This document shows, piece by piece, positions 1 through 6,380 of a stretch of DNA of 10,133 bases. Under the pieces are notes generated by a model. That model had not been told where the DNA came from. It searched no databases and saw only the letters and a list, made by a program, of their open reading frames with translations. Position numbers and translations under genes: made by a program. Location: contig CAZNKU010000050.1 of assembly GCA_964573775.1 (NCBI GenBank), forward strand, positions 1 through 10,133, given 5' to 3'. Numbering within the stretch: position 1 is the first letter of the stretch; each line of letters opens with the position of its first letter. The DNA is from CAZNKU01 sp964573775 (lineage in GTDB: Bacteria; Bacillota; Clostridia; Monoglobales; Firm-18).

Positions 1-6
1 CTTTTT

Positions 7-195
7 AGCTAAATTTTGAACTTCGTTCAAAGCTAAATTATTCCGCTTCGCTCCATAGCTAAATAACTCCTTTGGAGTAGCTAAATTAAATTCGCCATCA
101 AGCGTGCGAAGCACATTTAGCTGCCGCAGGCAATTTAGCTGAACTTGTTCAATTTAGCTCGCGTTAGCGAATTTAGCTGATTTCATCTTCGATGA
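7..195. repeat. Array of short hairpins joined by an inverted-orientation 8-9 bp repeat
   Basis: The motif AGCTAAAT(T) occurs four times in forward orientation (7-15, 31-39, 57-64, 79-87), then four times as its reverse complement AATTTAGCT (115-122, 132-140, 151-159, 170-178). Nearly every interval holds a different short palindrome. These are GAAC-TTC-GTTC (18-28, extendable to 15-31), ACTCC-TTT-GGAGT (66-78), GTGC-GAA-GCAC (104-114), TGCC-GCA-GGCA (122-132), GAAC-TT-GTTC (141-150), CGC-GTTA-GCG (160-169) and CATC-TTC-GATG (184-194). The interval near 41-54 holds a degraded one. The flip in orientation at about 88-114 makes the whole array an imperfect large inverted repeat that could fold into a branched stem with side hairpins. 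The repeats are too short and the intervals too small and self-complementary for CRISPR. The array may continue beyond base 1. Function unknown. Confidence 0.85.
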
Positions 196-199
196 GATT

Positions 200-228
200 A
201 TTATATCACACATTTTTATTAAATGCAA
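200..228 (-). promoter_or_regulatory. Sigma-70-type promoter reading into the hairpin array
   Basis: On the minus strand a -35 box TTGCAT (228-223) is followed after exactly 17 bases by a perfect -10 box TATAAT (205-200). Transcription would start near base 193, within or just before the first hairpin, and run leftward through the array and off the window. An 8-bp perfect inverted repeat, TTAAATGC/GCATTTAA (219-226 and 240-247, 13-base gap), overlaps the -35 box and could be an operator or a weak hairpin. No start codon with a good ribosome binding site is seen before the window edge, so the transcript is either a long structured leader or an RNA in its own right. Confidence 0.6.
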
Positions 229-247
229 TCATTCCCTCGGCATTTAA
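219..247. repeat. 8-bp inverted repeat overlapping the -35 box
   Basis: TTAAATGC (219-226) and GCATTTAA (240-247) are perfect reverse complements separated by 13 bases. The left arm covers most of the minus-strand -35 box at 223-228, a position typical of a repressor operator. It could also be a weak hairpin downstream of the oxidoreductase gene, which ends at 332. The rest of 196-331 shows no gene and no convincing T-tailed terminator for that gene. Confidence 0.35.
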
Positions 248-331
248 ATTCTGCTAATAAGGATTTTGTCATATACTTTTCTATCAGCCATTGCTTATTA
301 TTCGTCCCATTGTCTAATTAGCTACCCCATT

Positions 332-2248
332 CTATATATTTGTAAGTTTTAATATGGTATCTATATAATTTTTTATTTCTTCATATGCAGGCTCGCCCTT
401 GTTGGTTTGGGTTAGTCTGCGGAACACTTTGTCCCCTTCAAAGAATTTGCTGAATATTTCATTTAGTTCAGCAAGCGGCAAATTATTTCTTTGGTATATT
501 TTGTAAATTGCAACACAAAGATGTGTTATCATTGAAAAATACACAAAGTTTCTGTCAGGATATGGATGGTAAAGGTAATTGTGCGGAAGAGTGTGGTACA
601 TAGGTTTTTCCCATTCTTCATCTTTCAATATTTCATAAAGAAGAGGAAGGTCATCTTCACTACCTAACCTGCCCATAAGACATACCGCAACAACACTGCG
701 GAATTGGTTGGAACGTCTGTTGTCTGTAAAGAAGAAACAATCTCTGTTATCTATAATTTCCCTTAGAACAGGAATTGCTCTTTTGTCACCTACAAGCCCC
801 AATGCAATAGCACAATTATAACGGTGCAACAAGTCAGGGTTATCGGTCATCATATCATACAATTTATCTGAAATTTCTTTTTTGTCCTTTGCAATGTAAC
901 AAGACCACAACGCAGGTCCTGGAGCATCTGTTTTTAAAAGATGTAGAGTTTTATCTGTTTTAAACTCCAATGATTCCCTAATACGATCATTAGGTCTAAG
1001 GTGAGAATATTTCGGGTCAGGTGTTCTGTTTAAGGATTTCATTTTCTGCAAGTATACTCTGTAGTTATTATCAAAGTAAAAACCATGTGGTAATACACCG
1101 TTGTGACATCCGTTATCTGTAAGCTCACAGAATTTGTCATAGTCAATGTCCATAAAGTCCACACCACTCTTTACTGCCAAAGCTGCGGCAGTTCCCACAC
1201 ATTCACCCATACGGAACATATCCCTGTTCATTCTCACTGCACTGTGAGTGTATGAATCGCAGGAAAGACATCTGCCTGCAGTAACCAAGCCTTTTATACC
1301 TTTCGGAACTACGCTTCCAAAAGGAACGGCTATGGTAATTATTACAGTTGCAAGGTTGCTTATTACCCACCAATTCTGGAACAGTTCTTCATCAAGTGCG
1401 CGTTCGTATCCGTGACGGTCAAAATCAGAATATGCCCAGAATAAAATTTTTTTCGGATGATTACTGTAGACAACATCGCGATAGTTAAGAGTTTCTTCAC
1501 CCTCAAAGGTTAATCCTTCTCTTATGCCTACCTGCAAAGCTACATTTACAAATTCGCCTTCTTTGATAAGTTGGGAGGCGACGGAGTGTGAAGCAATGGT
1601 TTGTTTTGAAAAATCCACAGCATCATAATGGTTCATAAGTCCGCTGTCTGTGTTGCAGGAATACAGCTTACCATCATTTGTGTATTGTGTTCTTGTGGTG
1701 AACGGAACATACACACCCTCATTTTCTTTTCCGTATTTTTTCGGTACATCCGTCATTCTTAAAAGATGTCCGTCGCTTGTGGCATCAATGGTGATTTTTG
1801 CACCAATATCAATAGTGGTTTTTCCGTTAAAAGCGCGTATACCTGTAATGCGATTATCATTTAGTAAAAGACCTGTGGCACTATGACGACAAAGTATTTT
1901 TACACCGCTTTTGATAAGTCTTTCGATCACACGTATCTGCCTTTGTTCCCATTGAATGCCATTGTGAAAGAAAATGGTGTCATTTTCGTTTTTTTCGTCA
2001 TCCTCTTCAAATGTACCGCCCTTCATTCCGTAGTAATATCCGGTTACACTTCCGCAAATGTGCATACCACCTATGTTTTCTCCGATTTCGCATAATATTA
2101 CATCCGCACCGTTTTTTGCGGCAGCATCTGCGGCATACACTCCTGCACTTCCTGCACCTACAACAAGCACGTCGCATTTCAGGTCAAATTTCTGTTCAGT
2201 TACGATGCTTTTTACTACTTTTCCGTTTTCAAATGTTGAAAGTATCAT
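332..2248 (-). CDS. FAD-dependent oxidoreductase (FAD_oxidored family) with C-terminal HEAT-like region
   Basis: 638-aa flavoprotein, probably cytosolic, with no signal peptide. The N-terminus has the classic dinucleotide-binding fold: GAGSAG at residues 31-36, the ribose-binding acid E54 ending the second strand, and a GG pair at 60-61. IDATSDG at 154-160 matches the second conserved motif of this family. A C-terminal FAD motif (GLVTAGRCLS about 318-327, then GECVGTAAALA about 346-356) completes the cofactor site. From about 465 to 545 two helical segments with the look of HEAT/PBS-lyase repeats follow, including ALGLVGDKRAIPVLREI. The ATG at 2248 has AAGGAGG just upstream and overlaps the stop of the preceding gene as ATGA (2245-2248), so translation is probably coupled. 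FAD_oxidored proteins (PF12831 type) often sit in carbohydrate loci, but the substrate cannot be read from the sequence. The family call is strong; a role in sugar or sugar-acid oxidation is inferred from the neighbours. Confidence 0.9.
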   Translation of the reverse strand: MILSTFENGKVVKSIVTEQKFDLKCDVLVVGAGSAGVYAADAAAKNGADVILCEIGENIGGMHICGSVTGYYYGMKGGTFEEDDEKNENDTIFFHNGIQWEQRQIRVIERLIKSGVKILCRHSATGLLLNDNRITGIRAFNGKTTIDIGAKITIDATSDGHLLRMTDVPKKYGKENEGVYVPFTTRTQYTNDGKLYSCNTDSGLMNHYDAVDFSKQTIASHSVASQLIKEGEFVNVALQVGIREGLTFEGEETLNYRDVVYSNHPKKILFWAYSDFDRHGYERALDEELFQNWWVISNLATVIITIAVPFGSVVPKGIKGLVTAGRCLSCDSYTHSAVRMNRDMFRMGECVGTAAALAVKSGVDFMDIDYDKFCELTDNGCHNGVLPHGFYFDNNYRVYLQKMKSLNRTPDPKYSHLRPNDRIRESLEFKTDKTLHLLKTDAPGPALWSCYIAKDKKEISDKLYDMMTDNPDLLHRYNCAIALGLVGDKRAIPVLREIIDNRDCFFFTDNRRSNQFRSVVAVCLMGRLGSEDDLPLLYEILKDEEWEKPMYHTLPHNYLYHPYPDRNFVYFSMITHLCVAIYKIYQRNNLPLAELNEIFSKFFEGDKVFRRLTQTNKGEPAYEEIKNYIDTILKLTNI

Positions 2249-2988
2249 AACGCCGCCTCCTTACCATAGTTATATCCTTTTTCAAACGCCTCAATGGGAT
2301 TTTGATAATTTGCATCACAAAGTATGTTTGTTGTGTTTTCTTCCCTTGAAAAAACGGGAGCAATGTATATGATTTTTGAATCAGTGTCAAGCTTGCACCA
2401 TTTATTATATATGTATAACTTGGCTGTGTTTTCGTCCTTATCTCCAACACTAATGTGAATTGCATATCTGTTTTCGTAAAAGGCTTTTTCGATTACGGCA
2501 CCATTAAATGCGGATAATAAAGCTTTTTGTGTAGCTTCAATATCGAAAGAATTAAATAAAACCGTAATTACCTTTTGCTTTGAGGCGTTTGTACAATCAA
2601 TTATTTGTCGCGTGTGTAAATGAGAAAGTCCCTCATTTGTCTGTATTGTAACATCGTATACGTCATTATTTTTTTCGGCTTTTATCACACGACATTTTAA
2701 AAGGATGTTGGTAGGATTTTCAACAAGATAGTTGCAAAAAGCACATTCAAAACCGTTGGTGTTTTGAAATTCTCCCGAAAATATTGAAAGGTCATCAAAT
2801 GCTTTTTGGAGTTTTTTACCCTCTGTGGTTTCGGGAGTGTAGGGAGTATAGGAAAATGTGTTCAGCGGCAGATAAAAATTTGTGTCGCACACCTGATGCT
2901 CCTCACATATTATGGTGTTTTTGTTTGCTGTGGCATACCCCACAGGTGAATATCCGCAGCCTACAATTAAAGTATCGTATATGTTCAT
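2245..2988 (-). CDS. Small degenerate FAD_oxidored-like protein
   Basis: 247-aa protein, first gene of the two-gene minus-strand operon. I do not recognise it as a named family, but it keeps reduced versions of three landmarks of its 638-aa neighbour in the same order. These are a dinucleotide-binding-like start (IYDTLIVGCGYSPVG, residues 3-17, with NTIICEE at 24-30), a middle QIIDCTN (128-134) matching the neighbour's ITIDATSDG, and a C-terminal IEAFEKGYNYGKEAAL resembling the last FAD helix. The large middle and substrate region is missing and the glycine motif is altered to GxGxxxxG. The TTG at 2994 lies one base from AGGAGG (3001-2996), which is too close. The ATG at 2988 has seven bases of spacing and is taken as the start. 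It could be an accessory subunit, an FAD-binding chaperone or a non-catalytic paralogue. Function uncertain. Confidence 0.75.
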   Translation of the reverse strand: MNIYDTLIVGCGYSPVGYATANKNTIICEEHQVCDTNFYLPLNTFSYTPYTPETTEGKKLQKAFDDLSIFSGEFQNTNGFECAFCNYLVENPTNILLKCRVIKAEKNNDVYDVTIQTNEGLSHLHTRQIIDCTNASKQKVITVLFNSFDIEATQKALLSAFNGAVIEKAFYENRYAIHISVGDKDENTAKLYIYNKWCKLDTDSKIIYIAPVFSREENTTNILCDANYQNPIEAFEKGYNYGKEAAL

Positions 2989-2995
2989 ATGCAAT

Positions 2996-3001
2996 CCTCC
3001 T
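2996..3001 (-). promoter_or_regulatory. Ribosome binding site that sets the start at 2988
   Basis: Minus-strand AGGAGG lies seven bases before the ATG at 2988-2986 but only one base before the in-frame TTG at 2994. Normal spacing therefore favours the ATG and a protein beginning MNIYD. Confidence 0.8.
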
Positions 3002-3021
3002 GTAAAAATCGAGTTCTGTTA

Positions 3022-3050
3022 TTGACATTATAACTCAAATAACCTATAAT
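3022..3050 (+). promoter_or_regulatory. Consensus sigma-70 promoter of the AraC-family regulator
   Basis: Perfect TTGACA (3022-3027), 17-base spacer, perfect TATAAT (3045-3050). Transcription would begin near 3057, about 50 bases before the regulator's ATG. An imperfect inverted repeat TAACCT/AGGTAA (3040-3045 and 3056-3061) straddles the -10 box and start point and is a candidate operator. Confidence 0.8.
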
Positions 3051-3055
3051 ATTAA
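3027..3055 (-). promoter_or_regulatory. Promoter of the oxidoreductase operon, overlapping the divergent promoter
   Basis: Minus strand: -35 TTAATA (3055-3050, 4 of 6 consensus), 17-base spacer, perfect -10 TATAAT (3032-3027). The start point would be near 3020, giving a leader of about 30 bases before the ATG at 2988. It occupies almost the same bases as the plus-strand promoter at 3022-3050, so two polymerases could not bind at once. The weaker -35 suggests that this direction needs an activator or is repressed. Confidence 0.55.
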
Positions 3056-3107
3056 AGGTAATAAAGAAATTTATATATGTAAAAATCAAACATTTTAAGG
3101 AGCAGGT

Positions 3108-3974
3108 ATGAAAGTTAATGACATTTCACCAAAATTTTATGGCATATATTGTGTTAATTACCGACATAATGAAAATTTATATAAAAAAATCAGCCTTTGG
3201 AAAACACAGTATACATACCGTTTTATGTATGTGGCAAACGGGTTTTTTAATGTTTGTATAAACGATAGTATTCAAAGGGTTCAGTGCGGCGATGTTTTGC
3301 TTTTGGTTCCCGGTAGTTTGTACCAAATGTTGCCTTGCGGAAGTGATTTTTCGGTTTACAGCATTTCTTTTGATATATGTAATGTGGAAAATGATAAAAA
3401 AGTAAAAAGCGGTTGTATTTTTGCTGATGAATATACGCCTGAACTTTGCTCCGGAATATATGAATTTGAAGATGCCCCATTTTTGAACAAAAGTGGTGTT
3501 TTTACAGGGGAACATTGTAAAAGAATAATTGATAACATAATTTGTGCAGATAATACGGAACGATTTTATGATTTTTATGTATGTTCGCAAATTCGTTCTG
3601 CTTTTGCGGAAATACTGACATCCCCCACAATTGTAGATAGTGTTGCGGATAAGATTGTGGAATATATTCGGTTAAATTATGATAAAGATGTATCCGCTAC
3701 AAGCATTTCCAAAGAATTTTCATATCATCCTAACTACATAAATAAACTTGTAAAACGAAAAACAGGCAAATGTCTGGGTGATTTTATAAGGCATGTGAAA
3801 ATTGAATGTGCCATAGGTCTTTTGTGCGAAAACGACATTACGCTTTCTAAAATATGTTCAGTGTTGGGCTATTATGATTACAGCCATTTTTACAAAGCTT
3901 TTGTCGCCGAAACAGGTGTAACGCCGTCGGAATATAAAAAGAAAATTTCATCAAAAGAGGTGATTAACTATTAA
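3108..3974 (+). CDS. AraC-family transcriptional regulator
   Basis: 288-aa DNA-binding regulator. The N-terminal part (about 35-95) looks like the beta-barrel sensor of AraC proteins, with the typical GDVLLLVPGSLYQM at 61-74. The C-terminal hundred residues (about 181-282) form the double helix-turn-helix domain. Its first unit is around VSATSISKEFSYHPNYINKL, and the second ends in the family signature GYYDYSHFYKAF followed by GVTPSEYKK. The ATG at 3108 has AAGGAG five bases upstream (3097-3102). The gene is transcribed divergently from the oxidoreductase pair through overlapping promoters and lies upstream of the DUF4838 gene in the same direction, so control of one or both units is likely. 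AraC regulators with this architecture commonly sense sugars; the ligand here is unknown. The stop codon lies inside the left arm of a long hairpin (3958-3994). Confidence 0.93.
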   Translation: MKVNDISPKFYGIYCVNYRHNENLYKKISLWKTQYTYRFMYVANGFFNVCINDSIQRVQCGDVLLLVPGSLYQMLPCGSDFSVYSISFDICNVENDKKVKSGCIFADEYTPELCSGIYEFEDAPFLNKSGVFTGEHCKRIIDNIICADNTERFYDFYVCSQIRSAFAEILTSPTIVDSVADKIVEYIRLNYDKDVSATSISKEFSYHPNYINKLVKRKTGKCLGDFIRHVKIECAIGLLCENDITLSKICSVLGYYDYSHFYKAFVAETGVTPSEYKKKISSKEVINY

Positions 3975-3994
3975 AAATCAATAGTTAGTCACCT
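3958..3994. terminator. 15-bp hairpin overlapping the end of the AraC gene
   Basis: AGGTGATTAACTATT (3958-3972) pairs with AATAGTTAGTCACCT (3980-3994) over 15 positions with one G-U wobble and a 7-base loop. The regulator's TAA stop (3972-3974) begins in the left arm. On the plus strand no T-run follows, so it is a poor intrinsic terminator in that direction. On the minus strand it is followed by CTTTTG and more T-rich sequence, which fits better with terminating a leftward transcript or the tRNA-like remnant beside it. Confidence 0.55.
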
Positions 3995-4000
3995 AAGTGT

Positions 4001-4032
4001 TATGGTTGCAGGAGCCACATTTAAACCAACGC
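4001..4032 (-). pseudogene. Possible decayed tRNA 3' end (T-arm, acceptor, CCA)
   Basis: Read on the minus strand, GTTGGTTTAAAT is followed by GTGGCTCCTGCAACCA (ending near 4003). This has the order of a tRNA T-stem, T-loop, acceptor 3' strand and CCA tail, with the hairpin at 3958-3994 just downstream as tRNA genes often have. It is not an intact tRNA. The T-stem does not close properly (a G faces G where G-C is nearly universal), no matching 5' acceptor TGCAGGA is found at the right distance, and no anticodon arm can be drawn. It may be a remnant of a tRNA or of an attachment site. The same strand also encodes an open stretch MTEEGVGLNVAPATITLR ending at a TGA (3991-3989), without a ribosome binding site. 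Low confidence. Confidence 0.25.
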
Positions 4033-4103
4033 CTTCTTCTGTCATTTTACCAAAAATCCCTAAGATGAACCGCCTAATGATGTGGGTTTTTCTAAAAAAT
4101 ATC

Positions 4104-4132
4104 TTGTCAAAACAAATAACATATTGTATAAT
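4104..4132 (+). promoter_or_regulatory. Promoter of the DUF4838 gene
   Basis: TTGTCA (4104-4109, 5 of 6 consensus), 17-base spacer, perfect TATAAT (4127-4132). The start point would be near 4139, giving an AT-rich leader of about 88 bases that contains TTTTGTCAATTGGAAA around a CAATTG palindrome. This gives the gene its own promoter rather than dependence on read-through from the AraC gene. Confidence 0.75.
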
Positions 4133-4226
4133 AGTGAATAAATTAAATATAATAAAAAAGAATGGTCAACATAAACATTTTGTCAATTGGAAACACTAAA
4201 TTATACGATAAAACGGAGACAGTAAA

Positions 4227-6122
4227 ATGATTTTGAACAGTAACTCATGTATTTCAATAATAATTCCTCATAATGCAACAGAAAGGGAAAAATTTGCAGC
4301 AGAGGAATTACAAAAATACATAAAAATGATTTTCGGTGCACAGCTTTCAATATGCACAGATGAAGAAACTTTGGCAAAAGATGTGATTTTAATCGGAGGA
4401 CCCGAAAGAAATTCAATCACAAAGAAATATATAACCGAAGCCGAATTTGATAGTATTGTTCCGGGACCAGAAGGCATATTCATAAAATCATACGAAAACT
4501 GCCTTGTTCTTGCAGGAAGCTCCAAAAACACAAATGAATGTGAACGCGGTACGATTTATGCTGTATATGAATTCCTTGAACGCTTTTTGGGGTGCTCCCT
4601 TGCCGCATACACTAAAGATGGCGTCAGCGGGGGCGAATATGTTCCCAAGCAGGAAGCTTTTGAAATAAAGGACATTTTCTATTCCAAGCCCTGTGCCGAT
4701 GTTTCTTACAGATGCGCCGTTGCACAGTATTCCTCACACGGTAAGGCGGTAAATTACGAGCTTGATATTAAATTCCTTGACTGGCTTTCAAAAAACAGAT
4801 ACAATTATATTTATACCTGGAACGGTGTTTACGAAAATTTTAAGGTGAACGGTATGCTTGATGCCGCAGCAAAAAGGGGTATTCTCTTTAAAGTAGGGCA
4901 TCACGATGCTATTGATACGCTGCTTCCGCAAAGAGGAAATAAATATTTCAGTGAGCACTATTTTGAAACGCATCCCGAATACTATAAACTGACAGAGGAT
5001 GGAACTCGTTTTGAAATGGTAAGCCATTGGGGACAAATGGTGCTTTGTTCAAGGAATGAGGATATGATAAATCAAATCTCCGAAAACCTAATTTCGTGGT
5101 TATCACAAAATCCTCAGGTTAAGACATATGCAATTCTCAATAAAGACGGCAGAGCACCTCAGTGTTGCTGTGAAAAATGCAAGGGTTATACAAAAAGTGA
5201 AAATTATACATATATGATTAACTCGATTGCAAAAAGAGTCAAGTCTGTTCATCCCGATGTAACGATAAATATGCTTGCATACTCGGATTTATGGAGTGCT
5301 CCGGATAACATGAAGCTCGAATCAAATATTTCTGTAACGGAAGCTGTATGGCACAGAACAAGCCCCGAGGAATCGGGACTTCGCAGTATAGGTAAGCCTG
5401 ACGGAAGCTGTCTTTCAGGAACTGACTATGAGGAAAATCTTCTGGGATGGAAAAAAATGGGGACAAGAATTTCTTACTACGATTATTTTATGGGCGTATA
5501 TCCCGGAAGACAGCGATATATCCCTATGGCTGACGAAATGCAGGCAATGTGCAAACGCTTTATAGAAAAAGGAATTGACGGTACGGAAACTCAGATTGAG
5601 GTATATAATCTATGGAATAATATATTCAACTTCTATACCTACGGAAGAACGGCTTACGACAGCGAAATGTCAATAAATGATAATTTAAAGATATTTTGCA
5701 GAATGTTCGGAAAAGGCGGAGAATATATCGCAGAGAATATCCGTTATGCGGAAAGCGTTCTTGATGGTCAATGCGAAATAATGACGGCAGGAATATATCT
5801 TATGGAGCATATAGACAAAGAAAAAATGTACAATGGTTTTGAAAACGCACTGAATGCTGCAGAAGATGAAACTGCACGTAACAATGTGCGTCTTATGAGA
5901 ATGGCATTCCGTTATTCTGATTTGGAATGTAGGGAAAAATACGAGGATGATGAAACAGGCTACAAAACGCTTAAGCATTATGATATTCCTGAACGCGGTG
6001 AGCTTTTGTATATGCAAAGGCACTTTGACAGTTATGTAAGTCAAGGAGGATACGGAATTATGATTCCCGTCAGCGGCGAGGACAACGGCTTTATCCCCGA
6101 TAAATGGTATTTGTTTGAATAA
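4227..6122 (+). CDS. DUF4838 domain-containing protein (glycosidase-like)
   Basis: 631-aa protein. The N-terminal domain (about 1-145) carries the pattern of the small alpha/beta domain preceding GH20 and GH67 barrels: REKFAAEELQKYI at 20-32, a VILIGGPE strand at 53-60, and RGTIYAVYEFLERFLGC at 107-123. The following region (about 160-450) matches the DUF4838 type. It includes FLDWLSKNRYNYIYTWNG, GHHDAIDTLLP and the family's cysteine cluster CCCEKC (C313, C314, C315, C318). The tail (about 470-610) is mainly helical. There is no signal peptide, so it should act in the cytosol. The ATG has GGAG eight bases upstream. The sequence fits a glycosidase or related role in sugar breakdown, but no activity is established from this sequence and the catalytic residues cannot be assigned. 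Adjacency to an AraC regulator and a flavoenzyme supports carbohydrate use. Confidence 0.85.
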   Translation: MILNSNSCISIIIPHNATEREKFAAEELQKYIKMIFGAQLSICTDEETLAKDVILIGGPERNSITKKYITEAEFDSIVPGPEGIFIKSYENCLVLAGSSKNTNECERGTIYAVYEFLERFLGCSLAAYTKDGVSGGEYVPKQEAFEIKDIFYSKPCADVSYRCAVAQYSSHGKAVNYELDIKFLDWLSKNRYNYIYTWNGVYENFKVNGMLDAAAKRGILFKVGHHDAIDTLLPQRGNKYFSEHYFETHPEYYKLTEDGTRFEMVSHWGQMVLCSRNEDMINQISENLISWLSQNPQVKTYAILNKDGRAPQCCCEKCKGYTKSENYTYMINSIAKRVKSVHPDVTINMLAYSDLWSAPDNMKLESNISVTEAVWHRTSPEESGLRSIGKPDGSCLSGTDYEENLLGWKKMGTRISYYDYFMGVYPGRQRYIPMADEMQAMCKRFIEKGIDGTETQIEVYNLWNNIFNFYTYGRTAYDSEMSINDNLKIFCRMFGKGGEYIAENIRYAESVLDGQCEIMTAGIYLMEHIDKEKMYNGFENALNAAEDETARNNVRLMRMAFRYSDLECREKYEDDETGYKTLKHYDIPERGELLYMQRHFDSYVSQGGYGIMIPVSGEDNGFIPDKWYLFE

Positions 6123-6187
6123 ACACTCTTACCATTTTACATTAAATTCCCAAAATACTGTTTTATATATTTATTGGTTTAAACAAG

Positions 6188-6236
6188 AAAAAGCACCATT
6201 ATGGCAAGGCAAACCTTGTCATAACGGTGCTTTTTT
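6188..6236. terminator. Bidirectional intrinsic terminator
   Basis: A 17-position stem (6193-6209 with 6214-6230) has one A-C mismatch, one G-U wobble and a CAAA loop. It is flanked by five A on the left and six T on the right. On the plus strand it ends the DUF4838 transcript. The A-run also gives a T-run on the minus strand, so it can stop transcripts coming from the convergent SLH gene. Confidence 0.92.
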
Positions 6237-6332
6237 AATTTTATCACGATCATTTTGAATGCAGCACGGTTTGCTGCGACGTGGTGGAGATGAATCACGA
6301 CCCTTTACTATCACGTCCTAAGCATATAGTAA
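6237..6332. other. Gene-free spacer with small palindromes
   Basis: Between the two hairpins I see no gene. It contains GCAGCA-CGGTT-TGCTGC (6261-6277), a CGTG/CACG pair (6280-6283 and 6296-6299) and three copies of ATCACG (6243, 6294 and 6310 region). These could be remnants of a longer structured element or chance. Confidence 0.3.
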
Positions 6333-6373
6333 ATTGAGGCTATCACAGATGTAACAACCGCGATAGCCTCAAT
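6333..6373 (-). terminator. 12-bp perfect hairpin after the SLH gene
   Basis: ATTGAGGCTATC (6333-6344) and GATAGCCTCAAT (6362-6373) are exact reverse complements with a 17-base loop, eight bases past the minus-strand stop codon at 6381. Only a short T-rich stretch (AATTTACTAT) follows on the minus strand. It may be a terminator or an mRNA-stabilising 3' hairpin, with the stronger terminator at 6188-6236 as back-up. Confidence 0.6.
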
Positions 6374-6380
6374 ATTCACA

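Noticed and set aside
7..195. CRISPR array
   Set aside because: Repeats are 8-9 bp and appear in both orientations, intervals are short palindromes rather than unique 30-40 bp spacers, and no cas gene is present.
255..300. Terminator for the oxidoreductase gene
   Set aside because: TAATAAG/CTTATTA (255-261 and 294-300) is a 7-bp AT-only stem with a 32-base loop and no following T-run, so it is unlikely to terminate transcription.
2229..2465. Minus-strand 78-codon frame inside the small FAD-like gene
   Set aside because: It is an out-of-frame shadow of a well-supported gene and lacks its own ribosome binding site.
4002..4199. Small plus-strand gene of 65 codons after the AraC gene
   Set aside because: No ribosome binding site precedes it, its second half is AT-rich sequence that overlaps the DUF4838 promoter, and the peptide resembles no recognised family.
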